64,000 nt of DNA from Stropharia rugosoannulata (GCA_028532985.1 JANCIK010000004.1:496001-560000); one strand, 5' to 3'. Shown: positions 24,011 through 38,597, numbered from the stretch's first letter. Notes: generated by a model from the letters alone, not told the origin. A program made the numbers and translations.

Positions 24011-25195
24011 AGGAAATCGGGTGAGCGACAGAGCCGATGACTGCGTCCAAGTCGATCCCAGATCTCCGATCCCATCGAACACGAGCCGGTTCAGCTCGCC
24101 CCGCCGTCCACCTCGGCGACCCGCTTGCCCCCGGCTTACCCAATCCCTCCCAGCTCGGCTCTCCGTGCTGACTGCGCGCGCTGACTCGCCACGCACGAGT
24201 GCGCTTTCTTCCAGCCGTGTGTCAGCGCTCTGTCAATTCCCTCCACAAATGATTAATGCTGCCCCAAGCCTGCCCGCCGCCCCCAGCGACGTCCACAATG
24301 GCCTTTTTTCTCCATTGTTCTCGCCGCACTGCCACGCCTGTGCCGCCCCTGACGTCTCGCCGCTGCGACACGGTGGGGCGACGCCGCGTCGCGACGGCTG
24401 CGCGTTAAAGCAAATCAACCGCGGCCTGGCCATCTACTGAGCCTATCGCGCTGGTCGCGATGAACACACCACCGCAACGACCATCGCGGGCTCCCACACT
24501 CATATTTCGGGACACTTTATTCCGTATAAGCTATCATGTATCCATACCCAGCACGCCTCCCGCCATTGTCCTCTACTAATTGAATCAAAAAGGGCCACAA
24601 CTCACAAATATAATAGAATTGGGTGCACATCGCCATATCAAGGCTTATGTCTTACTCACTCGACTACAATTATTACGATTCCTGACTCGGCTGGGGCTTG
24701 ACTCATCTAAGCGTTGATAAATAAATTCCCTTTACCGTCCAGCCGCCGTCCATGGCGCGTCAGCGGGAGCCGGGGGCATTCCGGACTTCCCACGCATTTA
24801 GTCACCGGCCCACCAGCAGCTGCATCCTGCAGGCATTCGCCTCGCGTCTACCCCACCTCCACTGTCTGCGGACCCCGCAGGAACCTGACCACCTACTCGC
24901 ACACAAGGGATGTACACCGCCCGCCTGCGCACGAGCTGCGCGTGCCTATGCCTATAACGCGCGTCGCACAGCATTCCTGGGCAGCTCTGATGGACGGCAC
25001 CGCCCCCGGCAGGCTGTATAATCAGCAGCTTTATCATAATTAGACCCCCGGTCTCGTCGTACCCGACTGTATGCGCTACGTTCATTGCTGCGATTATGAC
25101 CTACTACTGGTTATTAATCTATACTAGGTACGTACGTGTGTATCTGGCATGCACCGGAACTGATAGTACCACCCACTTAATCTAATAGAACAACA

Positions 25196-25218
25196 TTGGC
25201 ACTGGCACTGGCACTGGC
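25196..25218. repeat. (TGGCAC)n hexanucleotide repeat
   Basis: Roughly four hexamer units TGGCAC run in tandem. A related ATGGCATGGCAGTGGCAGT stretch follows about 10 bp later. Confidence 0.6.
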
Positions 25219-25916
25219 TCCGCGGATGGCATGGCAGTGGCAGTAGCTGTGATACTAGGGTGTGCACCTGCTCTTATAGTCCAAATGTGTTGTTGCCAAT
25301 GCTATTGAACATACACGTCCACCTTCTATTCCGATTATCCAAGAGCTCGCACGACGCGACTGACACACCACACGCATACGAGACATAACCAAACCAACGC
25401 TCTGTATGCAGTACAGTGGTGCTAACCGCGCATATAGGTATCTAAATAAAGACGCATACACCCACTCGCGTACCACGAAAAGCGCCAAGCCGCACAGTCT
25501 CCCCAACTCATCTCCGCTCCCCTCGCCAGTTCGCCCGGTCGTGTACTTCCCGACTCTTTCGCTCGCTCGGCCGCGCGCCTCCCGCGCTTTTCCAGGGAAT
25601 GTCGCGTCGCACCCGAATTCATCGACGCCGACATATATTAATCCGGCCCCGCCGCGAAAATATAACACGCGATATTTTTAATAACTTGCTTTCTTAGGCG
25701 CTCCCCACCTATACCTATAAGCGTTCATTCCAATTTCCCATTCGCGTATTCCCTGGTCAGTAATAATGCCAAATGGTCAAATGCACTTAAGCTTAACTTA
25801 ATAACCCTCACCCAAATGAAGCAAAAATGAAAGCCCGCATGTATAGTGCCACTAAGTAGGCTACCAAGTAAGTCGATTCGAGAAAAACAAATTGGAACTG
25901 GAACTCAGGCCATTCC

Positions 25917-25936
25917 TGACATGACATGACATGTCA
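25917..25936. repeat. (TGACA)n pentamer ending in a palindrome
   Basis: TGACATGACATGACATGTCA is three pentamer units whose last ten bases, TGACATGTCA (25927-25936), form a perfect palindrome. Confidence 0.6.
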
Positions 25937-28548
25937 CCACTGTCGGTAATGTAATAAAAGCAGGTAATGTCTTGTCCTGTGGCCACTTCGCGCCCTTAAC
26001 TCCGTCGCGTCTTGCCTCACAGGGTCCTGCCATTTCCATGGAAGGGGAAAGTAGTGTGTAATGAGATATGTTTCGACAGTGGATGACTGCGCTAGAATTG
26101 AGGTCGGCGGGAGCGCATTCTGTCTCCCCCTTCAAATTCAGGCGGGGATAAAGTACGCGACGAGCGAGCGAGCCGCCAGTGAGCCGCGATTTTCGCTTGC
26201 CGGATGACTGGGCGACGGGGAGACCTAACCCTAGGTTTGAACCATAACCACAGAGCACCTGTCGCGTATACCACGCGCTTTCTGACGCGTCGAACGACGC
26301 GCATTCGTCGACCACCTCGAGCACAGGCCGGCAACTCCAGTACCTACCTCCCAAGCTCAGGTTGGCTGTAGGCCCAAACATAAAGCGCCACGCAGCCCGT
26401 CCCGCCGTACCAATCGCACCAGCGAGTAGCCACTACCCAACATCGAAAAGCGAACATATGCGCAATATACAGCACCCCAAGAAAAAAAACAGACATACAC
26501 CAGTGCCTTTCCGCTGTTACTTCCGGGCAGATATGGCATAGTTCCGAGCAATGCCAAGCGTCCGCGTCAGGTTCCTCCTCTCGGAGCTGCTACTGGCTGC
26601 TACACTGTACAGGCTGCCACTGGCCAGCAGCCAAGTCTCCCGCCAAGCCAAGTTCAAGCCCCAACGAAACAGCCCAACGGGAATTTAAAGACGACCTGAC
26701 GAACGCGCGAATAAGAGCGAGCGACGCATCCGCATTAGGCCGCGCCCCCGACGCCTCCGCCTCCCCAAACCGGAAATTGCTCTGCTTTAGGCAGGCCGTC
26801 CGGGCCTATCATACTTACTTACTAACACCTGGCTCGCGGGTCGCCACCTAATATTTCCGCCCACGTACATAGCGCCCCGCCCAGCTCGCCTGGGTCATAA
26901 CGCGCTTTCTAATCACCGAGTGCTGTGCGGTGTGTTTTTTGGTGCGTTTTTTGTTGGTGAGGTTTATCATTTCGGCGCTGCGGCGCGAACTGCGCCCGCC
27001 GCACGGCGTAGCCGCCCCGGAGCCCGACTCGTCTCATCCCGCTGGACGGCGGGCCCGCCTTCAGGTGGCGGTGATGCTCGGCCCGCCCACCGACGCTGAC
27101 TTTGGCGCCAGCGGACGTCAGTGCACGACGGTCGACCCATGTCCTGGTGCGGGCTCCGCGCCGTGTACCACGGCCTTGTTCATTATGTCCTTAGGTTCAT
27201 CTATACTTTAAACCTTCAATACACGTCGCTATGCAGACCTGTAAGTATGTCCTACCATCGAGCCGCTGAGTTGTTTTTGCCGTTACTGGAGATATGTAGA
27301 GTAGGAAACTGGAGCGCAGAGCGCCCGGTGCGCCGGTGTCAAATCCATACCGAGCTCTGAGTATATGGGCGGGCAATTAATCATTTTGGGTGAGCGGGAT
27401 GTTTGGATATATAAGCTGTGATTGATTATGATGTATGTATCAGTATGTATCCTAGGTACAGATTAATCTAAATAAATAGGTATGGTACATGTGTACCTTT
27501 TCTGGTAGGCTGTAGTATGGTAGGCTGTAGCGTATAAGTATTTAGCTCAAGCTTTCTTGCAACGGATGCTACGATCATCATGCTACAGTGCTTATAGTTA
27601 AGGCGGTGGGCAAGTGTCAATCCTATACCTGCCTATCTCTGAACAAGCTGAATCGTTACAAGATGTACAGCAGTTGATCCTTAATTCCGTGCAAAGACAA
27701 AATATTTTCAGAGTTGACCAGCGCAGTTAGGCAAAGGTAAGCAAGCAAGTACATCAGACGGAACACGGCAGCAGACGCCCGAAGCGCCCGTGTACCGCGG
27801 CACGACTGCAATCAGGGCCGTCGTCGTGGCCGCTGGATGAAACGCTCGCCGCTGCCGGGAAATAACAATTCTGCGAGCCTGAATCCGCGCGGCTTTGCGG
27901 TGCGGTCAAGCTGCTTCTAAGCAACGGGCCTCCCGAGGCCAGTTTGCTCGAACCTGGTTATTACGCTCAAATTACGCCCGAGTGGCCACCAGCTGCATTG
28001 GGCTCGACACGCCATATTATGTATTAACGCGCTTCAATAGAGGCATTGAGTCTTGACAGCCCCAAAAGCTTTCTTTAGAAGATGACATGCAATATAAATC
28101 TATCATACAGTGAACTGGAGGTTCTGGTGTGCAACGTTGAAATAATAATATGGGCGAACAGTATGTACTTCGCGTCCGAGTGGCACCCGACGGCTGATCT
28201 GACCGAAAAGGAAAACGTATATACAGTAGGTAGTCCAGATATGGGCATCGCGCTTTAGTGCGTACGTACTGTAAGTACTTAGTAGCCGCCGGCCGAATAA
28301 GGAGGCGTGCAAGTAAGCGCCCACGCGACTTGTTCGCGAACCTGCGCACTGTACGCAGTAAGTAATATTCAAAGGAATGATCGCTCGAGCCAGGGCGAGC
28401 GGATCATTGAACCGCAACGCACACGCGCCGGTGCCCGCTTGCCACTGAGCAAGGGTATGACTGGACATCTTCCTAGAGCTACATAGCCGGAGCACCCACC
28501 TACCCGATACGACCCCCTCCGAGCACCACGATACAGAGCACACACCCT

Positions 28549-28705
28549 GCTCACGGGCACGCGCGGACCCCGCACGCGGGCATCGGCGGATGCTTGCCCG
28601 CGCCGCCCTCGTCCCGCTCTCCACTGATAGACACGACAGGCTCAGTCGATGGCTGCCTCGGATGGGTGCCCGTGAGCTTAGTATTGCTTGGACGCTCACG
28701 GGCAC
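28549..28705. repeat. 12-bp hairpin arms with a third direct copy
   Basis: GTGCCCGTGAGC at 28666-28677 is perfectly inverted as GCTCACGGGCAC at 28694-28705, with a 16-nt loop. The same GCTCACGGGCAC also occurs at 28549-28560. Three exact 12-mers within 160 bp are unlikely by chance. Function unknown. Confidence 0.65.
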
Positions 28706-31700
28706 GCCCTCCAAGCTCCGGTCGGCGTCCGGCCATGCATGCACGGGACGCCTTTGTGCGCTAGGCGCAATACCAAAATGGCAAGCCCCCCACCTGGCTG
28801 GGAAGAAGAGGCTTGGGCTCGGGTCTTGCAGATACGAATGCGCAGACGAGCAACGTCATACCGCTCCGACTGAGCTGCTATTGATAATCGTGGTCTACCG
28901 TACGATCTTGAGCTTATCACTACTACTTGTGTGCGTAGGGAATGGTGTCTAATTCTCTATCAGGGCTACTAGCTATGAGCAGAGCCATTCGCGCAGTTCG
29001 AAGGATGCAATCGGTTTTGCTTCAGCTTTACATAGAGACAAAGCGCTGTTCCTTCAAGTGGGGCTATGTAGCTAAAGCTTCGACTTTGTGAGTTTCCAGG
29101 CGCGTCGGCACGGCGGCGGCCGGCGGGGGCGCGTGCGCGTGCGCTCCTCGTGCCACAAAGCTTCAAACTAGCCTTTGTTCGCTGCGGTAACGTGTTCTTA
29201 CGATCAGGCATGTTAACATAGCTACTTGGCTCGGTTCGCTAAAGCCTTTCTTTATGCCTTTGTGTAGCCAGGGACACGCTTAGAAGCCTACAGTTGCTAT
29301 TAAGAAATGACTCGCATGAGGCCTCGCCTATATTGCCGCCGCACCATAACTACTTTTTGTTTTCAAACAAAGCGTACTTCATAGCACAGTTAATACATTG
29401 TTAATGAGCTAATAAACATAACAACGCCCTGTAGCCGCATCTCTGTTGTCTGATTGTGCCCTGGTTTCTTCCGACGCAAGAAGGCAACGGGCTTATTTCA
29501 CACGGTCGTTATTGTTCTAAATTCGAACGAGCTTTGGCGGGCTCGGTGCAGGCTTGGAAAATGAACGCAGCTTGAAGTGAAAGGTTACACGATACCCATG
29601 CTCATAACCATAACAGGGCTTGCAATGCCTGATATTCGTGCCAGTGGTTTGCGATCAGAAGCATCAAAACTGTTTGGATCAAACGTACTGACCTGCATCA
29701 GATAATCAATGTATGCTTTAATACTTTACTTCAACTGTTTCCAGCTTCGTGTGTTACCTTCTGTGCTGTATTGACGGTATTGTGTTGTCATCAAGGATTC
29801 TCTGATTTTTTTCTCCAAGAAAGATTTCAAAGAAGGTTATCCCTCTTCAATACGTTCTCGCGACTCTCACCCTCCTGGGCCTCGACAATTGTGGGTCCCA
29901 TTCATTTCTTCTTCATCACCTGAAGCGGAACATAAATACTACGAGCCACTATGATGTAGCGAACAAACCGACCGGCCTCGATTCGCGTCGCCCGTTGTCG
30001 CACAGCCTGTTAAGGACATGGGCATCAGTCTGACTCAAGCCTGACTCGCAATAACGCTCTCAGGACTCAGGAATATTCAAGGTCATGCTCCCGACTTACT
30101 CAGCTCTGCATACCCTCGGTTGACATAAGCGCATAGTCAGCGCATGCGTGCCCGCGATTCTGCCCGTCGCGGAACGCACCCATCCATGCCTCGCATGTGA
30201 CGCGGATAATTATAGTATCCCCAGAGGACGAGAGTACGGGCACGGATAACGAACTCGTGTCCCCAGGCTTCCCCGCGCCACTGGCGCGAGCAGTGATGAT
30301 TTTTTCTATCTGGATGCACCCCGAAGGAAGGCATTCTTTGGCGCCCATCTATGCGCGCAGGCCGACGATCCCGATCAGCCACACATGATCTACCACATCA
30401 ACTTCTTCTGCGTCCGATATCTTTTGCACTTCGCGCCGCCGTGTGCGTGAACTCCCACATCCCCCCACCATCGGACAGCTTCTTGCTCCTTCGCCTCTCG
30501 CGTCTTCCGAGCAGCGCTTGAGCACAGGCGCTTCTCAAGTTTGAAGTTTGCAAACGCCGGGTCTGTCCATTGCGAGCCGGGTGTCAGTGGAGTAATTAAT
30601 CATTGCGAGTCGCACACCTCCCGAATGCCTCCACGAGTCGGACTGTACGGCGTGCGATGGGAAGGTAGACGGGTCACTGGGCTGCGAAAAGCACTGATCA
30701 AGCCGGAAAGCCATCCTTGATTAATTGATTCGCGTGCGCAACGCGTTTATTCCAGGACGCACCGTCCCATAATATGTGTGTTGTGGACGTGCGGAGTCCT
30801 ATATTTACTTGCGACACTATCGCAAGTGCAATGTCTCCTTGATTATCGTATAACTTTTGTTTTACTTGATCATCGAAGGCTTCTGAAGGCTCAGCCCTGT
30901 TCATGAACCGTTTATCCCTGGCTGGACGAGGTAAACCGGCCGTGGTCGATTGTGCTCGCCCGGTAAGTTGCTCTCCCGTCCTAGCATGTTATCAGTGCTC
31001 GGTCTCCGGCAACAGTGTCGCCTAGCCCGAGGCACTCTCACTGCACGCAGCGCCTCGTCGCTTCTTGCACTGGCTACCAGAGCAAAGGTTATCCATGGCA
31101 AATGGCAAATGACATTGACACGGTGGACAGCTACTGACACTGATACCAACTACAAGCAGTAGTACCACCCCAGATCATCTATGAATAGACCTGTTAGATT
31201 GGATGCACCGCATAATGGAACAAGGGGCTCACATTCACAGCGATCCGTCAGGTACCAAGCAGAGCGAGTGAGGGGTCGAGAGCAACCGCAACTCTCCACA
31301 GTGCAATGTTAGAGCGCGATGGTTACGGGCCAGCTCGAACTGAAGGTGTGCGCGTTCTCCGAATTCTCTAGCCGTGGAGAGGCCGCGGCAATGTCACCGA
31401 GACATACTTTCTGAAGTCTTCGCAGAACCCGTCCGTATTAGCCGGACCCAAGGCGCTATCTCTAGCACGGCCTGCGGGCGCACCACCCTACGGCCGCATA
31501 ATTGACAACTCGAGCTTTAAGAGAGGAAATTTTAGGGTTCATACGCCTCGTGCATCATTGAAGAGCTGGTTTGAGTTAGAATAATATACACATAGTAGTT
31601 GACAGCAAGGGCGCGTACCGGCGAGAGGGTGCGCGTTTTCCCGCCCTTGCTTCCTAATTTAGTAGCGCTTTCCGCGTTCGCGAGGTGCTCGGCCAAGGAG

Positions 31701-33828
31701 TTAAGAAAATGAGTGGACTTATAGTCTGGTCGCATCAGCTAGGGTCGTGCGGTGGATGGAGCGGATCTGTCAGTCATCGGGGGGTGCTATGCCCAATACG
31801 CAGAGCCTCCCACTATTTAACGCCTTTACAGGGTGCGTGCGAGGCTTATATTTCGGCTAAGTTAATAGAAAAGCCAAGCCTCCGAGGGCGTACGAGGCTG
31901 TTGGGCCCTTTATTCCGCGGACATTCGAAAACATATTGACCTTCGTTCCCCGGGTACAGGCGCCAGGCGCACGCCGTATGCGCGCCGCACTCCACAAATA
32001 GCAAGTATTGATGCGTACTCGCGTTAAGATTTTTGCGTCTCCTCGACATCAGAAGGGACGTTGTATCGCGCGTACGCCCAAGCTGCATCTCCGCCGACTC
32101 GCTGTACAGAAATCTCTGGCTCGCTTTGCAGGTGCGGACCGTCTTGAGCTCGAACATTCGAGCCCACCCGAACCACAGTAGCCATAGTGGATGGCTACGG
32201 CACCTCGCCTCCCCGAGGCCGGGGTAAAGTGTGAGTATAGGTCATGCCACCCGAGTTCTCTTGCTCAGAGCTTCCCATAGTATCAAGGACTGCTCAAATG
32301 GCCTTCATTGAGTGTGACTACGGTGTATGTAATAGGCATTGATCCACACCTGATCTGATTAGTAGAACACTGCTGGTCTTCTACGTGACTAGATATTTTG
32401 CGGTGTATTGAATGCTTGCTGGCATTGTGCCCAGACAACATACTGCTAGAGAGCTGATGTATCTTTCACCGTTATCCGATAGCATTCTCAAGTCGCCTGC
32501 CGCAGGCCCTCTAAAGTAAGGCTTTTATGAAATTCTGCTTGAAGTCTTCCACTATATGACATCATATCAGTACTGTTGCCGAAGTCGCTAAAAGATTAAC
32601 GGACCTGAGTCCGTCAAATGCTTCCGCGCACCGGGCAGGAGTCCCGCTCCCCGTCCCTGCTGCCACACTTCTCAGCAGTTCAACGAAGGCTCACGCAAGC
32701 AATCATATCGACAACCTTGCTCCGGTGAGGATCATCTGTATGCGCTGTAATAACCGAACCCTCACTTACCGAGTCAATAGATGGCCGCGACGGAACGGAT
32801 TCGTACATACCCCGCACAGTGATGGTTTGTCTATTTTTACCACTGGGGAAGCGCATGTTGTTCCTCAAATTCGTATTAATGTGTACATAATCCAAAAGGG
32901 TCCTTTCTGGCTTTACGTGTCGGATGGCTACTACCGCGATGATGGGAGGCCGAATAATGTCTGTTGAGTGCCTGTGCAAATGAATAAAAGGTTCTAAATA
33001 CCTAGCAGCATATTCAGACGATGACAGTGGCATTGATCATTCGCCTCAAGGTACGATGAGGCCGCAGGTCAAGGTGGAGCAGAACAATACGTACACTTTC
33101 TGTTTCCGCTATGGTCTATCAGGATACTCTTTCTCTCCACTGCGGCTGTCAGTTCAAGTGATATTGGGCTAGTGGCTCGATACAGCCCCTTCCCATCGCC
33201 CTGATCGCATGAGAATGGCCTGAGGAACTGATTAATTTTTCTATTGCCGCACAGAGAGGTATGTCAGAGTTTAAGCTTCATGTCAGACCGCAAATCTATT
33301 CAAGACGTCATGTGAGGCCTTTAGCCAGGGCTAGTCCACAGGGACTAAGTACACGCTCGTACAGATCAAATGCACCGTACACGTACTTACTTGCCTTGGT
33401 TATTCGAACTCGCTTTGCCGGATTTGCTGAATGCTTTTTGTAAGAACTATTGTGAAGAATTCGGGGGTCACTGAGATCACCGCAACGCGACTATGCATGA
33501 ACGTGCGTACGCGCCATACTTGCATTTCTCCGCTCTACCGGCAATATATGTGGGTCTTTTCATTGCTTTTGAAGCTTGGAATAAATCGACATGACAAGTG
33601 AGTACCTGAGGGTCTGTTCTGGAAGCCATACTGATGCTTGCTATCAACAGTGAAGAGACTCGGTTCGTTTACTTTACACCCTAGACTGATGTAAGTCCCG
33701 CAGGTCATGACTCATTCCTACAGTTTGATTTCCATCATTGCGCAATCATGAATGCTATTGATATTGATTAGACTATGTACATTTTATACATGAAAGCAGA
33801 AGATATGTACGTGTAAGAATGGTCCTAG

Positions 33829-33930
33829 GGTGCATTTGATTGACAAGAATTTTGTATGAATTATTTCTGAGTAATAATCCCTTAAAAGGAAGGAGCAGAG
33901 AAGGTAGATTGGGATGACTAAAATTGCACC
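33829..33930. mobile_element. Possible MITE-like element with imperfect terminal inverted repeats
   Basis: The segment begins GGTGCATTTGATTG and ends AAATTGCACC, so its termini read GGTGCAWTT inward on both strands. It is about 102 bp, AT-rich and non-coding, which fits a miniature inverted-repeat element. I cannot see a clear target-site duplication, and only one copy is visible in this window. Confidence 0.3.
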
Positions 33931-36900
33931 TTGATAATTAATAAGTGCGTAGTAAGAAGCGGCTAGGGCTACCTATCGCTACCCACTACCTTGAAACTTG
34001 TAGGTTAGTAATTTTACTCGAATTTCCACCGATAGACCGGTTTGTTCTTCCTGTAAATGGACGAGCTCTACTCTAGTGGAGTTCTGAACCTAGCAACTCT
34101 CCCGTAGCTACATATTTATGAAGGCCAACTGACGCATGATATGAGCAACCCACCAATAGGAATGTGAAGACATCATCGATTGGATGACATCAGTACATGC
34201 AGTTGCCGCTGGCACAAATACTTCAATTCACTGGAGAAAACAGAATACGATCATCCTGAAATAATCTAGTGATGTAACGCACGAATAAAAGCGAGAATTC
34301 GGTGCGTCGACGATGATGAACGGACAGCACGCTCCAGCGGCGCGTTCCTTGGCTTGGGAGCGCTCACTTGGTTGCGCCAAGGCGCTACAGCGCATGAGCT
34401 GCCCGAGCCGGCTCGGGGAAAGGAATAAGGCACGAATTTGTTGCAGAATATGGTTCCGCCCTCTCCGCCTGCCTCCGCGTCGCTTGCCGCCGAGTCAGAG
34501 CGCGGCATCGGTGAAAGTCGCGCCTGATAAAATCAGACACAATTCGCGCCGACTTTTGCGCCGACTCGTCTACCTCCGCAGTACTGCAGCTGGAGCTGGC
34601 GAGCCAGATTCATATGCTTTTCAGTTCTGGGAATTGGTGAATCTAATCGCTCCTCATTATGCCACGTTCGCCTCTGGGATTTGCGTCGCCTGGACTAAAT
34701 GCTCGGAGCGCTGCGCTAGATGACGCGCGTCGCGTCATCCTGCAGAGTAAGCCGTGGGAATATGGTATTTCATTGGGTTCCGGCCGATCATCCTGCGTCA
34801 TACTCCTCCGGAATACCACGACGGTCTACTACTCTAAGAACGGCAACGCTAGTCTCACTGTATGCATACAGACCGCTTTATGACACCATGCGAACGTCGG
34901 ATCCATTCCATTTTTCTGAATGTTGGTATATGACTCGACATGAATGCACTCTCCATACTCTCTCCAGTGATTCAACACCTCAAAATTCCAGCTCAAGACC
35001 CCTGCATATGACCTCGTCCTGTCCATCTTGGAGAAATCTCGCAGAAATCGGCGTCGGGCCTTTCGCATATTTCTATCGGCATCTTTCGTGGCGACAACTT
35101 CGGGGGTTTGTCCCCCAACTTACCTGACCTAAGGGACTAAAGCAACAGTCCATGGGTCGCATCCATCGGAGTCATTTGACATAATCAATCATCAAGGCAA
35201 AAACTACTCACAGCAACGACTATGGTTTTCTGGGAGCTGTCGCCGCACGCTGGTTGTCCAAATTCGACTTTTCCGGGTATTTTGACTCCGTGAATGTGAT
35301 GTCGTTGTTTCGGTGATTGAGTCGAGTTTCTCGACTTATTCTTCTCCGTCTACATTTTGGAACCGTCAGCAACAATTATACTACGGATTATACGCCAAAC
35401 CGATGTCTACGAACTCGTTATGAGTATATGCGCGGAAAACCTTGTCTATAGGCCTGATAGCTCCAGCTCAATTCGTTGCTAGGATATTGGAACTTGTAAA
35501 TGGGGAGCTAACGAAGTCCCATGATCTCACGCCAACCTGCATTTCATCGACGCGCTCACTGTGTATATATACATGTAGACCGTTTGCTCCAGCACGGCGA
35601 CCTATCGGAACTGGATCTACCCGCTCACGACTTTAGGGCTGTACAGTGCGGCGGCTTGTCTGCAGCGGCTAAGGGAGCTAGAGTCAAAAAATAGCCAGCA
35701 TACAAGAAAGAAATGCGGGCCTCGTAAATGCGCGTCAATGAAGCTCACGGGGACTAATCTGGAGAGTGCGCAGACCTTCATGGTCTCCGGTGTTATTGGC
35801 TTGTTACGCAAAGGCTGCTTATCAGAAGCTGTCCTGCATTTTGAAAACATGCTAGCAACCTTCAATCCGCCGTAGATTGCATGTATGTAATCAGCCAGCT
35901 CGAGCGCTCAGGATGCCTAAACCTACTCGGTAATACTTCCTCAGTTATTCAACGGCATACTGATCAACGGGGACTCTTTAGATCCAGTTATCACTCACCG
36001 CCGGCATCTCAGTATAGCTTAATCTAAAGGAGCTGAGTGCGGACAGTTTTCCGCACTCTATGGAAGTTTTCGCAAGGTGTGCACAGTAAGCAGAAGCAAT
36101 TATCTTGGATGAAGCTTGCTAATTCGCTAACTAAACCTAGCCGTCCAGTAGTGTATGCACGACATAAAATCGCAGCGTCGAAACGGATGTTTGCTTTAAC
36201 TTTCGGTCCGATAGAACACTGTTTCATAGAACGCAAAATGACAAGCACGATCAAAAAAAAAAAAGTGAAGCCTTACGGAGCGGCCAACGTGCCATAAGAT
36301 CTGTCCTGGCATAACGGGGTGCATTTACCATCTGATTACTTGGAATTAGAAACATCGGCTTGTGCGAAGTGGCAATAGCCTCCGGTGCTCTGGCAACACC
36401 CTCGCGTTCATTAATAAAAGCGTAATCGATGCAACAAGCAACGTCGGTCTACGAAAAAGTCTACTTGAGCATACTGTATGCACTTGAGCTGCTAATCATA
36501 TAGTCGGTCCGTGTCCAGAAAACAAGTTCCAGCATAATCATCAGCGGCGCCGAGGCACCTTCCAGTGGCGGCGGTGGATCCATGGCAGTAACGGTTGCTG
36601 AATCGAGCGCCACATGACAAAGGCGCATATATTCAAATATTCAAGCCTTGAGCTTGAATGCTTTCGCGGTGGCCACACTCTCAGAAGCAAAGTGAACCAG
36701 GCAGTTAATCTGAAATCTGATTCACTCAAGAAATTAAATTCAGATCTGAACGTAAGCCTCATAGGCAATGACACTGTACAGCAGATAGGACGCAAGGACG
36801 GAATGCTTCTGGTCGCCTGGAAGTAGATCCAGTGTTGAATCTTGCGCACCACCGCGAGGTACATTGATCAGAACATGAACGACAGCGAAGGATGGTCAAC

Positions 36901-38597
36901 GTGATCCGCAGCAAATAGGGGACGAGCTGATGTGACTGTAGCCTATCCCAGCACGAATTGAGCAGAGCGCGCGCTCCAAATTATCTTTTGCTCAACGCGG
37001 CGTATTATCCAAGTTTTTCTCGCTGGTTGCAGCGCAAGGAAGGCCAACGCGGAGGTATATGCGGAGATTCCCCTCCGCGTCTCCGCCCGCATCGCCGATG
37101 CTCGAACAAGTGATGCAGCTTTTGGCACTTTGCCTCCATGCATCTTTCCGTGGACGTGGATGAACTGGTTCATGGGAAAGTAGTGTTCCTCCGTCAGAAA
37201 TCAGGACGCGAACAGGCAGAGCTATGGTCCACAGGAATTGTGGCGACGTGGAAGTTGACATAGAGGTTGCCTGAGCGGACGATCCTGTGGTCTAGGCGCC
37301 GCATCCAGGAATACAGCGCAGAAGTCACGAAAGGACTGCTGTATTCCTAGCGATGCGATTTCGAGAAAGAAATTTAGGTTTCCTTTGCCCATTTATGTCA
37401 CTATGTGCGCGGAAGTCCGATGTTCTAGGTGAGTCTGTCCTTTTTATACGGTTGCGTAGTACTTATGCGGAATTCAAGAATAACAGTTGACACTTGTTTG
37501 ACGTTAAAACGAGTTCTAGGCTTGTTCTGTCGACAAAACACATTGACGAGAAACCATACGTCCTCATACGTTCCAGAAGGCCTGGCCCGGCAGGTGCAAT
37601 GTGTTGTGTGCTGTATAGGCGAGAAACGTAGAACTGAAAGAGACAAAGCCAGAAATAAACGACAGCGCAAACATGTGATGTAGTCTATCGGGGCCTAGGC
37701 CCAACCCTGCAGGCGCGATAATGGTTTCACGCCACTCCCAGCTCTTTCTCTGCTATACAACTACTTCTGCTCGACATTTCCGGTCCTGTAGAGGACTGTG
37801 GGCTTACCGTCATTATATTAGGTGAACCGACTAAACCAGCTCATGACAGCCAAGTATCTACCATTTTCGCAAGCCAGTGTTCGGTCTGCCAGTAGATCGA
37901 ATACATTCGATCCAGCTCGTGCTGTCGACATTGATTCAGTGCAAAGGAGCCAACCGACAAGGCAATAAACCTGCACGACTCTAGTCAGGGCATGAGATCC
38001 TTCTAGCGCTTCACCATCTGGCAACGTCGGGCATAACTGGCTTCTGAGATGACACAGACGTGCCGTCCTCTGATAATTCGCACACCGGATACACAGCATG
38101 GATTGCTGAGGCCTGGTGGACCATTCACTGTTGACATTTTCGTGCGCACTCCTCGCCACATGCATTTACACCGGAGTGACCACTAGCGCCAGTGCCTTAA
38201 CTGCATATGCTCAAGTAACGGCAAAGGCTGAGCGCTGGGTACTCTTGCTCCGCAAACGTGTCCAGCATGGGTCTCCTCGGTTTGCTGGGCACCTTTTCTA
38301 GCAGTCGGACTGCCTAATGTCAATTAATAACGACGGGGCGCTATCCGCTACGGACTACGCCCGGTGCTCCTGAATCTGCCCAAATCTAGAGGAAGGCGCG
38401 GGCACACTTCTTTTCGTGATCCACTTCCTTATTTGCTGCCCTCAACCAATCTCGTCCTTCGTCTCCTCATAGTGCCCAGATCTAAAAACAAAATATGCTG
38501 CTCTCCGTGTTGTATTGGTCTCCAAGGCATCATTTTTAGTACAACTACGGCGGAGGCAAGTAAATGGTTACCCATTCTTGTGGATATCTGGAGCTAA

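Larger units (their letters stand above)
24011..28500. other. Gene-poor stretch, GC/CpG-rich
   Basis: The first 400 bp probably hold the cyclin promoter. Beyond that only short overlapping open frames occur (the longest about 158 codons, minus, 25905-26381), with no recognised family. Simple repeats are present at 25196-25218 (TGGCAC)n and 25917-25936. No gene, tRNA or transposon seen. Confidence 0.45.

Noticed and set aside
28103..28744. 213-codon open frame on the minus strand
   Set aside because: GC-rich region with several overlapping open frames on both strands; Arg/Ser/Ala-rich translation, no domain, and it spans the perfect hairpin.
33261..33443. 60-codon frame ending Glu-Cys-Phe-Leu as a possible pheromone precursor
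   Set aside because: The cysteine is third from the end, not fourth, so it is not a CaaX motif, and no STE3-type receptor is present in the window.
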